A model generated the notes under the pieces. That model saw nothing but the letters and a program-made list of their open reading frames with translations. It ran no database searches and had not been told where the DNA came from. 64,000 bases of DNA from Stachybotrys elegans (lineage: Eukaryota; Ascomycota; Sordariomycetes; Hypocreales; Stachybotryaceae), in contig JAGPNK010000001.1 in the NCBI GenBank assembly GCA_020746835.1, positions 3,038,001 through 3,102,000 on the forward strand. Reading direction: 5' to 3'. Numbering within the stretch: position 1 is the stretch's first letter; each line of letters starts with the position of its first letter. Below are positions 20,312 to 31,800 of the stretch, piece after piece. Position numbers and translations under genes: made by a program.

Positions 20312-22202
20312 CACCATGGCCTTTCAAAACAATCGCCAACGTCGGACAGACAACAGCCACACAGTGTCTGGGGAAGATGTGATTGTCAGGGTATCGATGA
20401 TCATTTGCCAGGCCAAGACGGTCCAGCGCAACGGTTCGAGAAAACACCGTCACGCCGCGCTACTTGCTGGACCATGGTTCCTCGGCGAACCGATTCGCAC
20501 CATCTAGCTGAGCCACGCGCGATGATGCCACGCGTGACGACGAAGCCGACGTAGCCATTCAACCTCGGATGGCCCGAACTTCGGTTGCAAGGCCGAGCTT
20601 CGCGGTCGCTGCCTCTCGTGAGCCTATTACGTGCATTAATTGCTTCCTTTATTACCCTTGCCGCGAGCTATTCTTGGCCCAGCATCACATATTGCAAATT
20701 TGGAAATTCTGATAATGAAATCAGTGGGGGAAGAAAGAAAAGAAAGAAAAAAACAAAGTTAGATAATCTTACTGACGTGGCGGCTCTGCGATGCTGGTGG
20801 ATCGATATTGGGATGGGGAAACAATTTTTCTGGGATGCTGAATCTGTTGTTTTGACGCTGTTGTGCGCCAATGATTGGCCATGCTGGACCCTGTCCATCA
20901 TCTCACACCTACATTGGATAATTTCTCCCGTCCCGGCAAAGACGTCATGATTTTCTCTGTAAACAAAACGCTGGCGCCCAGAAACCCCCATCACGACCCA
21001 TTGTTTCCACAATAATAATATGATGGGCTGCGGCGCTTGCGGCTCGTTCGGAAACTCATCGCTTGGCAAGGTCGTGAGACTGCTATTCAATTTTTTTTCT
21101 CCTTGCGTGGAGGTAGGCGTTTGTATGCCTGACTAGAACGATTCGATGGGATGCTGGACACCAGGGACGGGCCATTGGCTGGTTTGACACGGACGGAAAG
21201 ACGTGGCCAGCTCCCCCGAGACAATGTCTCCCGGCAGGTCTTTGGTTTACGATGGACGCCACTCCCCTGCGTCAAGGACCATCGAGAGGTCTTCTACGCG
21301 CACGGCACTGGCCTCCGCCCTGTCCAGGGTAGCTGGATTCAAGGCTGTGGTTCACGATGCTGTACATAGGTATGCACAGACTTCCTTGGTCGCTGCCACT
21401 CGGGACTCGGGAATACGAGCAGAGATGACCGACGGCTTGGCAAGCGCCAATTTCCTCGGCCCAATTCGAACAGCATCCCGACAGCGCAGTGACGATTTGC
21501 ATTCCATGCATTCCATCAGCCTAACGGCAACGCAAGCTGTGTCGTGTCTTTCCGTCCCGTTTGGGGAGTTCGGCGTCCGTCGACACAATGGCAGGTTGCG
21601 CTCCAGAGCCTGGGTGGCGTGCAGCAAATTAGATTGCAAAATGATAGTCGTGTCTTAATGCGAGGCGTCATAATGTCGGCAGTCCCGAAACTTGATCTCG
21701 ACCTGTCTCTTGGATCCCTCTACGCGCCTATCATCCGTCTCGCACTGGATGTGGCGCAGAGAGCACCCGTAGCTACCACTGATGGAACGGCGCCGCGCCC
21801 AAGGGGGCGTCCACCACCTCGGGGTCGAGACTCGACTGCCACGCAGCTGTGGCTATCCGCCCTCAACGCTTTATTGGATTGCGGGTTGCTCCAGACTTTT
21901 CCAGATCGCGCAAATAGCAAACCAAGATCGGCTCCCCTGAGCCCCTGATTGAATGTGGGGACCACTGTGTACTTAGCTAGCGGGACCCTGAACGAAAGAA
22001 GACACGCTGTCGTAGCCCAAGTGCCCTGAGTGGCGCATGTGCCACTGCAAGCGCGGGGCAATTTATGGCGCTGCCTTACACCGCTTGACCGCTTTCCTGA
22101 CCGCCCGGAAAGTGGTGGGTAGCAAAATGGCGGCAGAAAATTATTTCACTCTTGCGCGCCATCGTCGCATCGCAGCATTAATTTCACCGCCCACTAAGGA
22201 CT

Positions 22203-22675
22203 ATGTCGACAAAGAGCACGATGGCGTCAACTGATCCCGAGGTCGCACCTAAGCAGCTTGGCATGCGCAAGAATGGTAGGTCACGGCTCACCACCAGACT
22301 GCCAGACCTTACTTGACTGACACGTCCCTTGCAGGCAAGCAATGGCATCTCCCACAGAAGGCCTTTAGGCCTACATCTGGGCTCACCTCGTTCGAGAAGA
22401 GGCAGAAGGAGCGCGCACTGATGGCGCAGATGAAGGCGAAGGAAAAGGAGATGAAGGACGAGAAGGAGGAGGAGCGTCAGGTACGCCGTGGTTCCTTGAC
22501 CAGTTCTAGAGGGTGATGCTGACCACACCCCCAGCGCCGCATCACCGCACTCCGCGAGAAGCGAGCCAAGAAGGAGGAGAAGGAGAGATATGAGAAGATG
22601 GCCGAGAAGATGCACCGCAAGCGTGTCGAGCGACTGAAGCGCAAGGAGAAGCGCAACAAGTTGCTGCACTCGTGA
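22203..22675 (+). CDS. CGR1: rRNA-processing protein Cgr1
   Basis: Three small exons (22203-22275, 22335-22480, 22535-22675) encode 119 residues. Cgr1 is a small nucleolar protein needed for pre-rRNA processing and 60S subunit assembly. The protein shows the family pattern: [20 protein letters not shown] near the N-terminus, the [20 protein letters not shown] block, then an uninterrupted Lys/Arg/Glu helix to the end ([37 protein letters not shown]), which is a probable coiled coil and nucleolar localisation signal. Fungal Cgr1 proteins are about 110-130 residues, as here. Two in-frame Met codons (22203, 22221) are possible starts; the first is used. Its only upstream neighbour is the gene desert. 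Confidence 0.93.
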
Positions 22676-23400
22676 GCTCGGTAGCCCAGGATGAGAGCAT
22701 ATCTGAGGCACCCACCCACCTGACGACCCTTGATGAGTTACGATATTCAAACACACCAAGCTACCAGAGATGTTGCCAAATTCGACCCTTGCCGCCACCA
22801 TGGGAAGCCACCTCGGCATCTTCACCGTGGTGAAGTGCTGGACGGATGTGATAAGCGGGGACCATCCCAAGAGGCCTCAGTTTTCGGTTGCTATCGCGAC
22901 ATCCCGGGACACTTGAGAGTTCTGCGCTTCTCAGATTACAATGCTGCATGGCAGACCATCCCCCAAGTTGTGTTAGACAGCGTACATACTTATTCACCAT
23001 TCCGTCTGGGGTGAAGCAATGGCTGTTGGTACTTGAGTCTAGACGGCAGAGCAATCGCGGCGTACGCAGAGTAAATGAGTAAAAATGACGGTGTAATTAG
23101 ATATATTTGGCATCCCGAGACGAGTGACTGCCCAATATGACTGAGCTTGATCCATCTTCGGCCCAGAAATACCTGTTGCTACAGTGCTCTGGTTGGTGCA
23201 TGTGACGAGGCTGAGACAACAGAGAGGTAGCGATTCATACGGGCCCCACATTAGTAGTCGAGCCTTGCGCCCAGAACCAGGGTAATTACCGTAGAGCTCG
23301 GAGACCGGTGACCTCAGGCCTTCTCAGACCTCTCATCCCCAGGTTTCTCGCACCCGCCTGTGTGTCGAAGGAGAACCAGGCACCGTAAATTTCGGAGAAA
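22676..23400. other. Intergenic region, no gene seen
   Basis: 3' flank of CGR1 and promoter of the next gene on the same strand; no repeat or RNA gene recognised. Confidence 0.5.
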
Positions 23401-24462
23401 ATGTCTACCATATCTCCCGGCGACCTTTCCAGAACAGCCTCAGGGCGGGCGCGGGGCCGCCACCAGATTAAGCGTTCCATTACTGAGCTTACCTCTCCCG
23501 TTCGACTCCATTTACAGAACCACCCTCTTCGGAAAGACCGGTACAATGACGACAAGCAGCCGCAATCAGCGAACCCGGCCTTTCAGTTCCGATCATCCCT
23601 AGAGATACCGCAGTCCGAAGGCACAACGCCCCTGATGAGTCCCAACCAGAGCCGACGGGCCAGCATCATGCTTCACAGGGAGGAAGAGGAGACAATCCAG
23701 CCAAGGGAGCCCAAAGGCGAGAGGGCGCCGCAGAAGGAGCAGCAGCAAGTGAGGCTCCAGGTCGAGTGAGTTACAAACCACGGAAATCTACAAGGTGCCT
23801 GTGCCCTGCTAACATGCATCGACTGCAGAGGCTTGAAACAATCCCTCGAAGACTTACACACCTTCTCGACGAGCACGAGCAGGCAACTCGATAGGACATA
23901 CTTTGCGGTGCTTGAGAAGATGACGACGCTGCAGAGCACGGTGATGGCGCTAAAGGACCTGGCCGAGTCGTCGCAGGATATCCACGGGACGTTTGAAAAG
24001 GAATCCCGAGGTCTCGAACACGACATCGTCACCCAGCTGAGCGCTGTTGGAAGATTCGAACAACAGCAAACGAAGATCGAGGGCCTCCAGGACCGAATAC
24101 ACAGCGGCCGCACCCAGATGCAGTCGCTGAGCAGGCGAGTCGACGTCGTCCGAGAACGCATAGAGGGCTGGGCCAAAGCCGACGCGCAATGGCGGGAGAG
24201 GACGCGCAAGAGACTCAAGGTCATATGGATCATAGCCTCTGTCATCGTCTTGGCCATGCTACTTTTGCTCTGGGGCGCCGATCAGGACGAGGCAGCAGCT
24301 GGGCGAGCCGCCGTGGGAATACCAAGACAGATTGGACCGGACAACTCGACCTTGGAAATCGATCTGCACCAGGAGGAAGAGGGCGATGCGTCTGGGGGTA
24401 GGCTAAAGTGGGAGACGCCCACGGGAGGCGAGGAGCGGCTGCGTGTATTCGATGAGTTGTGA
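23401..24462 (+). CDS. Coiled-coil protein with one C-terminal transmembrane segment
   Basis: Exons 23401-23765 and 23829-24462 encode 332 residues. The first about 120 residues are basic and disordered (SGRARGRHQIKRSITELTSP). Residues about 125-245 form long amphipathic helices with heptad-like spacing (LKQSLEDLHTFSTSTSRQLD, LEHDIVTQLSAVGRFEQQQ, VDVVRERIEGWAKADAQW). A basic patch (RTRKRLK) leads into one hydrophobic segment at about 253-271 (VIWIIASVIVLAMLLLLWG), then an acidic tail of about 60 residues. The plan fits an ER, nuclear-envelope or Golgi membrane protein with a cytosolic/nucleoplasmic coiled coil, for instance a tether or karyogamy-type factor. I recognise no named family. Confidence 0.78.
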
Positions 24463-26021
24463 TGGGCATTCTTGGCATGGATACGATGCTTGGCGGGTGT
24501 TGCCGATTTTCCCAAGACTAAATTGTGTGCTCTTGAGGCAGTTATGATACCCAATCTTCTGTTTATAGCTCTGGCGCTGTGACGGTACCAGCTTTTCTCC
24601 CCTTGTCTACTGTACTTTACCTGCTTCACTTGCCTGTGTGAAGTTGAAGTAAATGATATAAAAAAAGAAGAATAATCCAAGTGAGGCGGAAGGTACCGCG
24701 CAACCCGCCATGCCGGAATGCCGAGTTTCAAGGGTACCAAACAAAGATGCATGTAAGGTAGATTAGTAGATCCAACGCCGAATTGTGCCGTTGTACGCCT
24801 TGCAAATGCACTAGGACGTAACGCTGGCGGGGCTTGGCTTGCCCCCCCCGCTCATCGCGTCTTGACCATACAAGTAATTATCTAAGAAAGTGAGTGAGTA
24901 TCAAGAGCAGAGCTCGACCTCATGGATGAAGATGAGAGGTGGGCGTGCAGGAGCGGGAGCAGAGCCTTGGTTGTGTTATGCGTCTGTTGGGTCGGGCAGC
25001 CCGGCATCTTGGTCGGTGCAACATGGGACTGTTGGGCATACTGGGTCGGTCTGTGCATCGGGCCTGTAACCAATTGCTTCTTTCTTTAGCTCGGATGAGG
25101 GCCAAGCCTGCAAGTTGTGTGGTTGCGTGCGTGCGTGCGTTCCATGAATCATGAAGTACAGGCATGGAGAGGAGACAGGCTTTTATGGCTTCACCCAACA
25201 AGCTACCGTCTTTTGAGTTTACGCCCGTCACTACCTCGTGGGAAGGGAATGTGCCGTGGTATTCGGGATCAGTTAATGGCCAGCTATCAGTTCATGGCTG
25301 GCTGTGTAGTGTACCGCATCAAAGAGAGGCAGGCAGTGATTCCATTCGATGTCTGCGTATCTGCGTACAGTGTACGTACGTACTTGTATGCGCAGCTGAT
25401 TATGGATTATGGCTTATGACTTATGGCTTATTATGGCTGGCCCAGGCTTGGCTACGGGCAACGGCATGGGCAAAGGACGCCAAGGCCCAAGCGACCCGCC
25501 GACAAGAGCGCTTCCATCTGTCCAGCTTGCTGCGTAGTCGGGCTTTATGGGCATGAGACTTGAAATCCGAGGGTTTACGTGTGCTTACCGTCCTGACGTC
25601 CTTCTCCGCCCCCCACAAGTCTTGGTCGTGCGGCAGCATCATCCCGCGCTCACTGAGCGTTGCGGTGGCCCTGCCGTTGCATTTATATCCAACGTGGTCG
25701 CTGCCACAGCCTTACCATCGCCCCCCGCGTCATCTGTCACTACCTTGCTCGCCCAGTAGTTCCTGCCGCATCGGTGACGCACTTTGTGAACCTGCGCCCC
25801 TCGGATAACCCCACTATCGCCTTAAGCCTCGACCCGTCGCGTCCGCATTATTATAGAGGTACCTACCTTACCTACCTCCACCAACCAGGCACTTATATAT
25901 ACGGGCGGTCCTTTCGACCTCCTGGCTCGGGACCATATACGCTCTTCCGCCCCTGAACGTTCTGCGCCGAGACACCCCCGAGCTTCGCACGCCCTGCCAG
26001 AGCTCGCAAAACTAGGTAGTC
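24463..26021. other. Intergenic region, no gene seen
   Basis: About 1.5 kb. Holds a GTGC tandem (GCGTGCGTGCGTGCG near 25126-25140), CGTACGTACGTAC words near 25373-25383, and GGTACCTACCTTACCTACC at about 25859-25877, some 150 bp before the next gene. It is probably the promoter and leader of the PX protein. Confidence 0.5.
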
Positions 26022-29000
26022 ATGGTGGCCGAGGAGGCAGAGAAGCTAGCCGATGGCAGCGGCAACACCCCTAACGGCGTCGTCGAAACCTCCCTAGAGC
26101 CGGTGGACAGCAAATCCCCAGCGGCAACGGGCCAGATGCTGACGGGAAAGCAAGAACACTGTAAGGCGTGAACCGGCAGTTTGGCCCGAGTGAATTGTTT
26201 TCGAACCCCCCCCCTTCCCCTTCTTGCGTGCTGTGTGTGGAGCGCGGCTTGCTGACCTGTCGTCTTCTTCCTCATCCTAGATCTCAAGCGCGAACTCGTC
26301 TCGGAACAAGTAAAATGGGAAATCAGCGAGCTCAACACACCCACCGCCCTCCAGCGCTTCGGCGCCCCGTTCAGGTCCGATAGGGGCGAGGTCCCTCCCC
26401 AAGAGTCGGAGCTGCCCATCCTCAGATACATCTTTGTCCACCATGTCCGCGACTTTCCTTTTCTCGATAGGGCTCGGGAGAAGGAGTTCTGGCAGGATAA
26501 GCTTCAAGTTGTACGTCTTCTCCGCCTAGAACGCGAAGGGAATGTTGCGCTAACTAGCATTTGTCCTACAGTTCCTCGAATCCTTTGCCACGAAGCAAAT
26601 CTCGTCCTCGGAGGACCGCCTGGAGGAGACGAAACGCCGGAAGCTGGCCATTAAGGCCCACAAACTGGTCGAGCTGATGATGGTGTCCGGCATCAGGACC
26701 TCCTCTGGGTTCGAGGAGCGCATTCGTTTTTCCGAGATTGAGATTGTCGACAGCAACGCCATCGACACCGGTGTCATGCACACGATCCCCGAGGGTAACT
26801 ACATCAACGGATGGGATGTCAATGTTGCCGGTGTCCGCGTCACCTCGACACGGCGCAACCTCCGACAGCACAAGCATGCCGAATTCCTTCTCCGGGTCAA
26901 GAGGAGAGGAGAGTTGGAGCATTTTGTCGGCCGCCGCTACGGAGACTTTGCACGTCTGCAAAAGAGACTGCGGACGGAGCTGCCAGGGCGTGTGCTGCCT
27001 GACTTGCCCAAAAAGAACAAGTCAGACAGCACAACGACGGGGTTCTTCTCGGCCATAACGGGCGGAGGAAACGATTCGGACGCATCGTCTGTCTCATCCG
27101 TCTCCACACGAATGGCAGGGCTGGCTGTCAACCCTCAGTCGCCGTCGGGCATGCTTGCACCTGGAGGTCTGTTTCCTCGGTTTGCTAGGCTTGAGAGTGC
27201 TGCCGTACTGACCGATGGATAGGTAGCACAAAGCCGCGATCTGTACGCTCGACAGTATCGTCTCGGGTGAAGGGTGTTGCATCCCCTCGGCCCTCAGGCG
27301 AGGGAAGCAGAAGCCCGACCGTGGCCACTGCGCAACCTGAGGTTGGTTCCCCATGCGAGTAGGTGAATGGTATACTGTGCTGACCTGGTTTAGACCGTTG
27401 TCCTTGGGCGCGAGTCCCAGCGCATATCTCTTCGAGCCTTCATTAGATCCCTATTACACAATCCACAGGTGGCCAACACCCGGGCAATGCAGGACTTCCT
27501 CAGCCACGAACCGATCAACTTGACCGATGAAGATGTCGAGGACATTGTCATGAGGAAGGAGATTGACGAGAAGCGCATAGATGAGCAGAAGAAGTTTTAT
27601 GAGATAGCCCGCAAGCGCGCCGCAGAGCTGGACGAATACATGGAACAGTGAGTCTTGTGGTGGGATATTTTGGGCCATGCCGGTGCTGACTTCGCCTAGA
27701 TTCCGCCAAGATATTGTCGAGAGGAATGGGCTCACTATGCTTTTCAAGGAAATCAAGGAGAAGCAGACGATCCAAGACCTCAGCATCCAATACCGAAAGT
27801 TTGCCGAATGGCTTCGAATAGAAATCGCCGCCGTCATCTACCACCTCTTCCTCGCCGAGGATAACTCACCCGAAGTTTTTGCCCAGGCAAGGCGCATCCA
27901 CTCGCTCATCCCCTACTCCGTCATAAAAAATGTCATCCGCATCGCGAACCCCGCCGCCGTGATGTCGGGCGTTCTGGATATCTTCCTCGCGCAGCCATTC
28001 GGAACGCGGTCATTATTGCAGAGAATCTTCTCATTAACGCTCAACGATGGCATCCGAAGTTTCCAGAAATCCATCGACTCCCTCACAAGTAAGATTGATG
28101 ATGCCGTCTTCTGCGAGAAGCTGCACACGTATACGGACGCGCCAAACGACATCAAAGCAGCCATCCGGGATGAGGCCGAGAAGGAGAACATTGATCTGAT
28201 TGTCGTCATCCTGCGATCAGATCTCCTCGAGCCTGAGCTAACGGGAGAGCAAATCCAGCGATTATTCAACGCCTACGTTGCTTTCAACAATGCGGTGGAG
28301 AATATCGATGATGAGCTGAAGCAGGGGGCGCAGCTGTTCTCATACTTGAAGCAGCTCCTGAAGCTCTACATGCGCCAGCGGGACAAGAAGATGATGCTGG
28401 AGCTGATCGAGGAGCCGGTGACGCTGCAGCTCTTCCGAGATCTCTTCACAATTTTCTACGAGCCCTTGGTGAGGGTATACAAGTCGGCAAACGTGTACAG
28501 CAGCGTTACAGACTTTGCAGTATTCATCGATGACATGATTCAGGTACGAGCACCGCTTGCTGAATGCCGGAAGACCATGGCTGACACCAGACGCGACAGG
28601 TTGTGGACAAGTGCAGGGAGCAGGATGCTTCGGCAGACCCTAACCAGACAGTTCAGGCCTTTATAGATTTGTGCCAGCGGCACGAGCACAACTTTTACAA
28701 GTTTGTACACGAAGTGCATACCCACGACAATGGCCTCTTCACGCAGTTGATGGGATGGATCGAGACGATTCTAGAGTTCCTCCGCAAGGGGCCGTCGAAT
28801 GGCACGCTGGACGTCAACGCGCTATTCGAGGGAGCTGTCAGCTCAGGAGTGGTGGACCGAGAAAAGACGGTGGCCGAGATCGACTCGCTCATCCAGTGGC
28901 AGGAGGCCAGGAAGAAGTGGCACAATGACAAGACGCGGCAGAAGATGGCGGCAGAGGGCCACGCAGGAGGAGACATGATGCCGCTCCCGCTCAAGCTCAA

Positions 29001-29247
29001 CTCGTCCGACTTTGGTCTGGACGCGGGCGACCTGGAGGACATGAACTACGACGACGGATCGGACGAAGAGGCGGAGGCGGAAGAGGAGGACGAGCTGGAC
29101 CCCATCGAGGCAGAACGGCGGCGGCGAGCCAAGATGCAGGATCGCCTGCGTAGGTCTGCAGGCGAGCCGACCAAGCCGACCATCACGGAGATTCACAAGC
29201 TGAAGGACAACTTCCTTGTCATGCTGAGGATGGTGCTGGCGAATTGA
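26022..29247 (+). CDS. LEC1: PX-domain lipid-binding protein (yeast Lec1/YPR097W type)
   Basis: Seven exons (26022-26160, 26281-26510, 26572-27166, 27223-27341, 27394-27647, 27700-28543, 28600-29247) give 942 residues. The N-terminal region (about 45-190) matches the PX-associated domain of this fungal family (LKRELVSEQVKWEISELNTP; ILRYIFVHHVRDFPFLDRA). The PX fold starts near 200 (FLLRVKRRGELEHFVGRRYG with the basic RRY phosphoinositide-binding element) and its last helix (SLRAFIRSLLHNPQV) comes only near 370, after a Ser-rich insert of about 90 residues. The C-terminal half is helical (RIANPAAVMSGVLDIFLAQP; LFRDLFTIFYEPLVRVYKSA) and ends with an acidic stretch and a conserved terminal helix. 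Expected to bind phosphoinositides on endosome or lipid-droplet membranes; in yeast the family is linked to sterol and lipid-droplet distribution. Confidence 0.85.
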
Positions 29248-30044
29248 GAGATTATGTGATGGCTGGTATTGGATTTTGTTATATGGTGTAGAGTCGGTCT
29301 GTCACGAGTGCTGCATGCGCCACCAAGGTATAAGGGAGTAGCTGGCAGATGTACAGGAGAGGGGAAGATGGATTGCAGGATCAGCGCAGGAAGGATAATC
29401 ACGTACATATGCATACAATGGACTGTCGAAGTATTGAGTTATTACACATGACAATACCCAGAGACGAGATTGGCGACAGTATGCAAAATATGAAGCTGAA
29501 TGACGAGTGTCTGAGTGAACAATGGCGCCCTGAAAAGGGGCTGGTGTAAGTGTGTAGCTGTGTGGCGGTTTCAGGCTGGCTACTTGTCTCGGCCGGAGAT
29601 GGGCGATGGTGTGTTGGACGGACCCGAAATAGGTACCGAGAGCACATGCGTGATAGGGGGAGGAGAGAGGAGAGAGGAGAGAGTCCCGTGAGGCCGTTGG
29701 TTCTCGGTGGCGATGGCGGCGGCGGCGGAGGCAGCGGCGGCGCATCAATAGATGGGATGAAGTAGTCAGGGCCGACGGGGTTTATTCGCGGCAAGCGGTC
29801 GTTGCTCATTGATGAGGGACAGTGATGGTATAACGCTGGGCGTGTGTGTGGTGAGACACTACGAGGTAATGCCCACATAAGTTATCATGTATGCATGTAT
29901 GCAGTGTGTGCGAGGTGTGATGTTCCACTAGGTCGGGCGCTGGGATGGGATGCTTGGGGATGATGACAATTACATCCATACTGATGAAGGGGGCCGGCGT
30001 GGCCATCTGGAGACGAGCATTCGTGGGTGGCGGTGATGGTGAGG

Positions 30045-30069
30045 AGGTGGTGGTGGTGGTGGTGGTGGT
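30045..30069. repeat. GGT trinucleotide microsatellite
   Basis: About eight consecutive GGT units in a noncoding stretch. Confidence 0.8.
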
Positions 30070-31394
30070 GGCTTGGCTGAAGCTGGACAGACCTGAAGCC
30101 GTCATCAGCTAGCTCGGCTTTTGAGGGTGGCCCCTGGATGACAGTGCCTTAGCTAGTGAAGGAGAGGGGAGGATGACCAGAAGGGGGAATGAGTGGTGCG
30201 ACATGATGTTTCAGAATTGCTGGTGCCCATGAGACGAGCAGGGGTCGATGATTACTGCTGCAGGCTGCCCAATCTGACGGCTCCATTCTGTCTTTCCTGC
30301 ATATGGTGTAGGGAATACGTATGTATGTATGATATGTGTGTGTATCTGTGCGCTGGATTGTCCTCGTCAGTGATCCGTATGATTTGGTCGCTGTTACGGT
30401 GCTCATACGGGCGTCAGTATGAAATTGAAGTGGTTCGAGGCCCGGTTGTCTGGGCCGCAACGTACGCGCAATGATGATGACGGTTGCTGATGACGTGGGA
30501 CACGAGTAAACAAGGACGTAGCATCCCGAGTTGTTTTTGCTTGCATGCCTGCTGCATCTGGGAATTCAAGAGACAATCGATTGGTGTGCGTTGCATGTAG
30601 GCTTTGCCCGTCGCCTTTCTCCTTTTGTCGTAAATAAACAATTCCTCGCCCACATCTCAGCTGCATCCCACGTGTTTTAATTACCAAGTTTGCTTCTTTG
30701 CGTCGCTATGTTCTACGTTGTGGGTGCCTACATACCTCACAGTGCATAGTGTGGGTAGCCTTGCTTTTCCCCCTCTGCCTCTTGCTTTGCTTTGCAACTA
30801 CATACCTATGTAGGCATATTTTATATGGGTGACAGGTCCTGCTAGACATTGACCGTCTCTTGCTACGACCTGGTTCCATGCAGCCTGGTTCAGAACCAAA
30901 CCATCTTGTCTCGTACCTGTCCTTGAATTTCCCCACTTCTGCCTCTTACTCTCTTTCTCTCTCCTTCGCTCTGTCTCTCTCTGTCACTCTGCCTGACCTC
31001 GCTTTCATTCTCCCTCCTCCTCTCTCCCACTTGACACTGTTGCTGCCGGACGCTCGACCTCCCGCACGGCCCCCTTCGTCCTCTCCGGTCCTGTCCCGTC
31101 CCGTGCAAGCCGTGTGTGGAAAGAGCAGAACAGAGGGAGGAACCTTGGATACAATTGACGACGGACCACCCAAAGGACCACCTCCCCGCCAACCCGCCCT
31201 GCTGCTTGATTGTCGCGTTGCGCCTCTGCCGACTCCTTGATACTATTTATCCAGATTGCACCCATCCTGCCACTGCCACTGCCACTCTCACTCTCAGTGC
31301 CGGTCCTGTCGCCGCCGCCGCCGCCGCCCCTCCCCCCAAAACACACGCTTCTCGATCCCCTGTTCCGACGGCGTTTCTTCTCTCCCCCCCCTCC

Positions 31395-31432
31395 CCTTGC
31401 CTCGCCTCGCCTTGCCTTGCCTTGCCTTGCCT
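31395..31432. repeat. CCTTG/CCTCG pentanucleotide tandem
   Basis: Seven near-identical 5-bp units (CCTTG, CCTCG) in the pyrimidine-rich leader before the RhoGAP gene. Confidence 0.75.
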
Positions 31433-31800
31433 CTCCCTCTCTACAGACTCTCTTTTCTCCCCTCGCTCCCCCCCCAGTCGGTTCATGGTCACGGGCGGCG
31501 TCACGGGCTCACCCCTCCTGTCTGGTCTGGCCAGCAGCTCCTTTCTTTCCTCCACCTGCACACCTATACTTCGATATCCACACGCTCACGCTCACGCTCA
31601 CTCTCGCGCCCGTCCTCCGTCCCGCCCCCCATCCATCCCCCGTTCCCCATCGACCACACCCCCGTAACACACAGGGCCACAGCCTCAGTGCGAGACGCGA
31701 AGGGCCACTGCCAGGCACTGTGAGGCGGCCTTGTACCTTCCTTCCTGGCCTCACGTCCCCCGAAAGTGGAAATCCAAACGCCCCGTGGCCAGGGATCAAA

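Larger units (their letters stand above)
16575..22202. other. Gene desert of about 5.6 kb
   Basis: No frame in this stretch has protein-like composition or a believable exon chain. The left 700 bp are probably leader and promoter of the minus-strand Pro/Ser-rich gene; the right few hundred bp belong to CGR1. Between them are frequent GGTACC, TACCTAC and TACATAC words, a nested hairpin at 17434-17493, a 23-bp palindrome at 20289-20311 and several CGG/CCG clusters near 20560-20610. It could hold a noncoding RNA or enhancer-like sequence, but nothing proves it. Confidence 0.55.
29248..31800. other. Intergenic region with repeats and long pyrimidine-rich leader
   Basis: About 2.5 kb without a supported gene. 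Left part: GGC-rich strip near 29710-29742 and a GGT microsatellite at about 30045-30069. Middle: a CTACATA-CC-TATGTAG palindrome at 30798-30813. Right part (about 30930-31680) is strongly C/T-biased and carries a CCTTG pentanucleotide run; it is most likely the promoter and 5' leader of the RhoGAP gene. Long frames through the pyrimidine tract are low-complexity artefacts. Confidence 0.55.

Noticed and set aside
20316..20507. 63-codon frame directly after the 23-bp palindrome, start context CACCATGGCC
   Set aside because: Too short and without motif or conserved look; kept only as context for the palindrome.
20668..21090. Minus-strand frame of 140 codons
   Set aside because: Contains a poly-Phe/Leu run from a purine-rich strip on the other strand and has no family resemblance.
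22184..22870. Minus-strand frame of 228 codons with Leu-rich runs
   Set aside because: It is the antisense shadow of the CGR1 exons; CGR1 on the plus strand has clear family motifs and splice sites.
30410..30460. GGTTCGAGGCC word resembling a tRNA B-box
   Set aside because: The flanking bases do not form a T-stem and no A-box lies upstream at the right distance.
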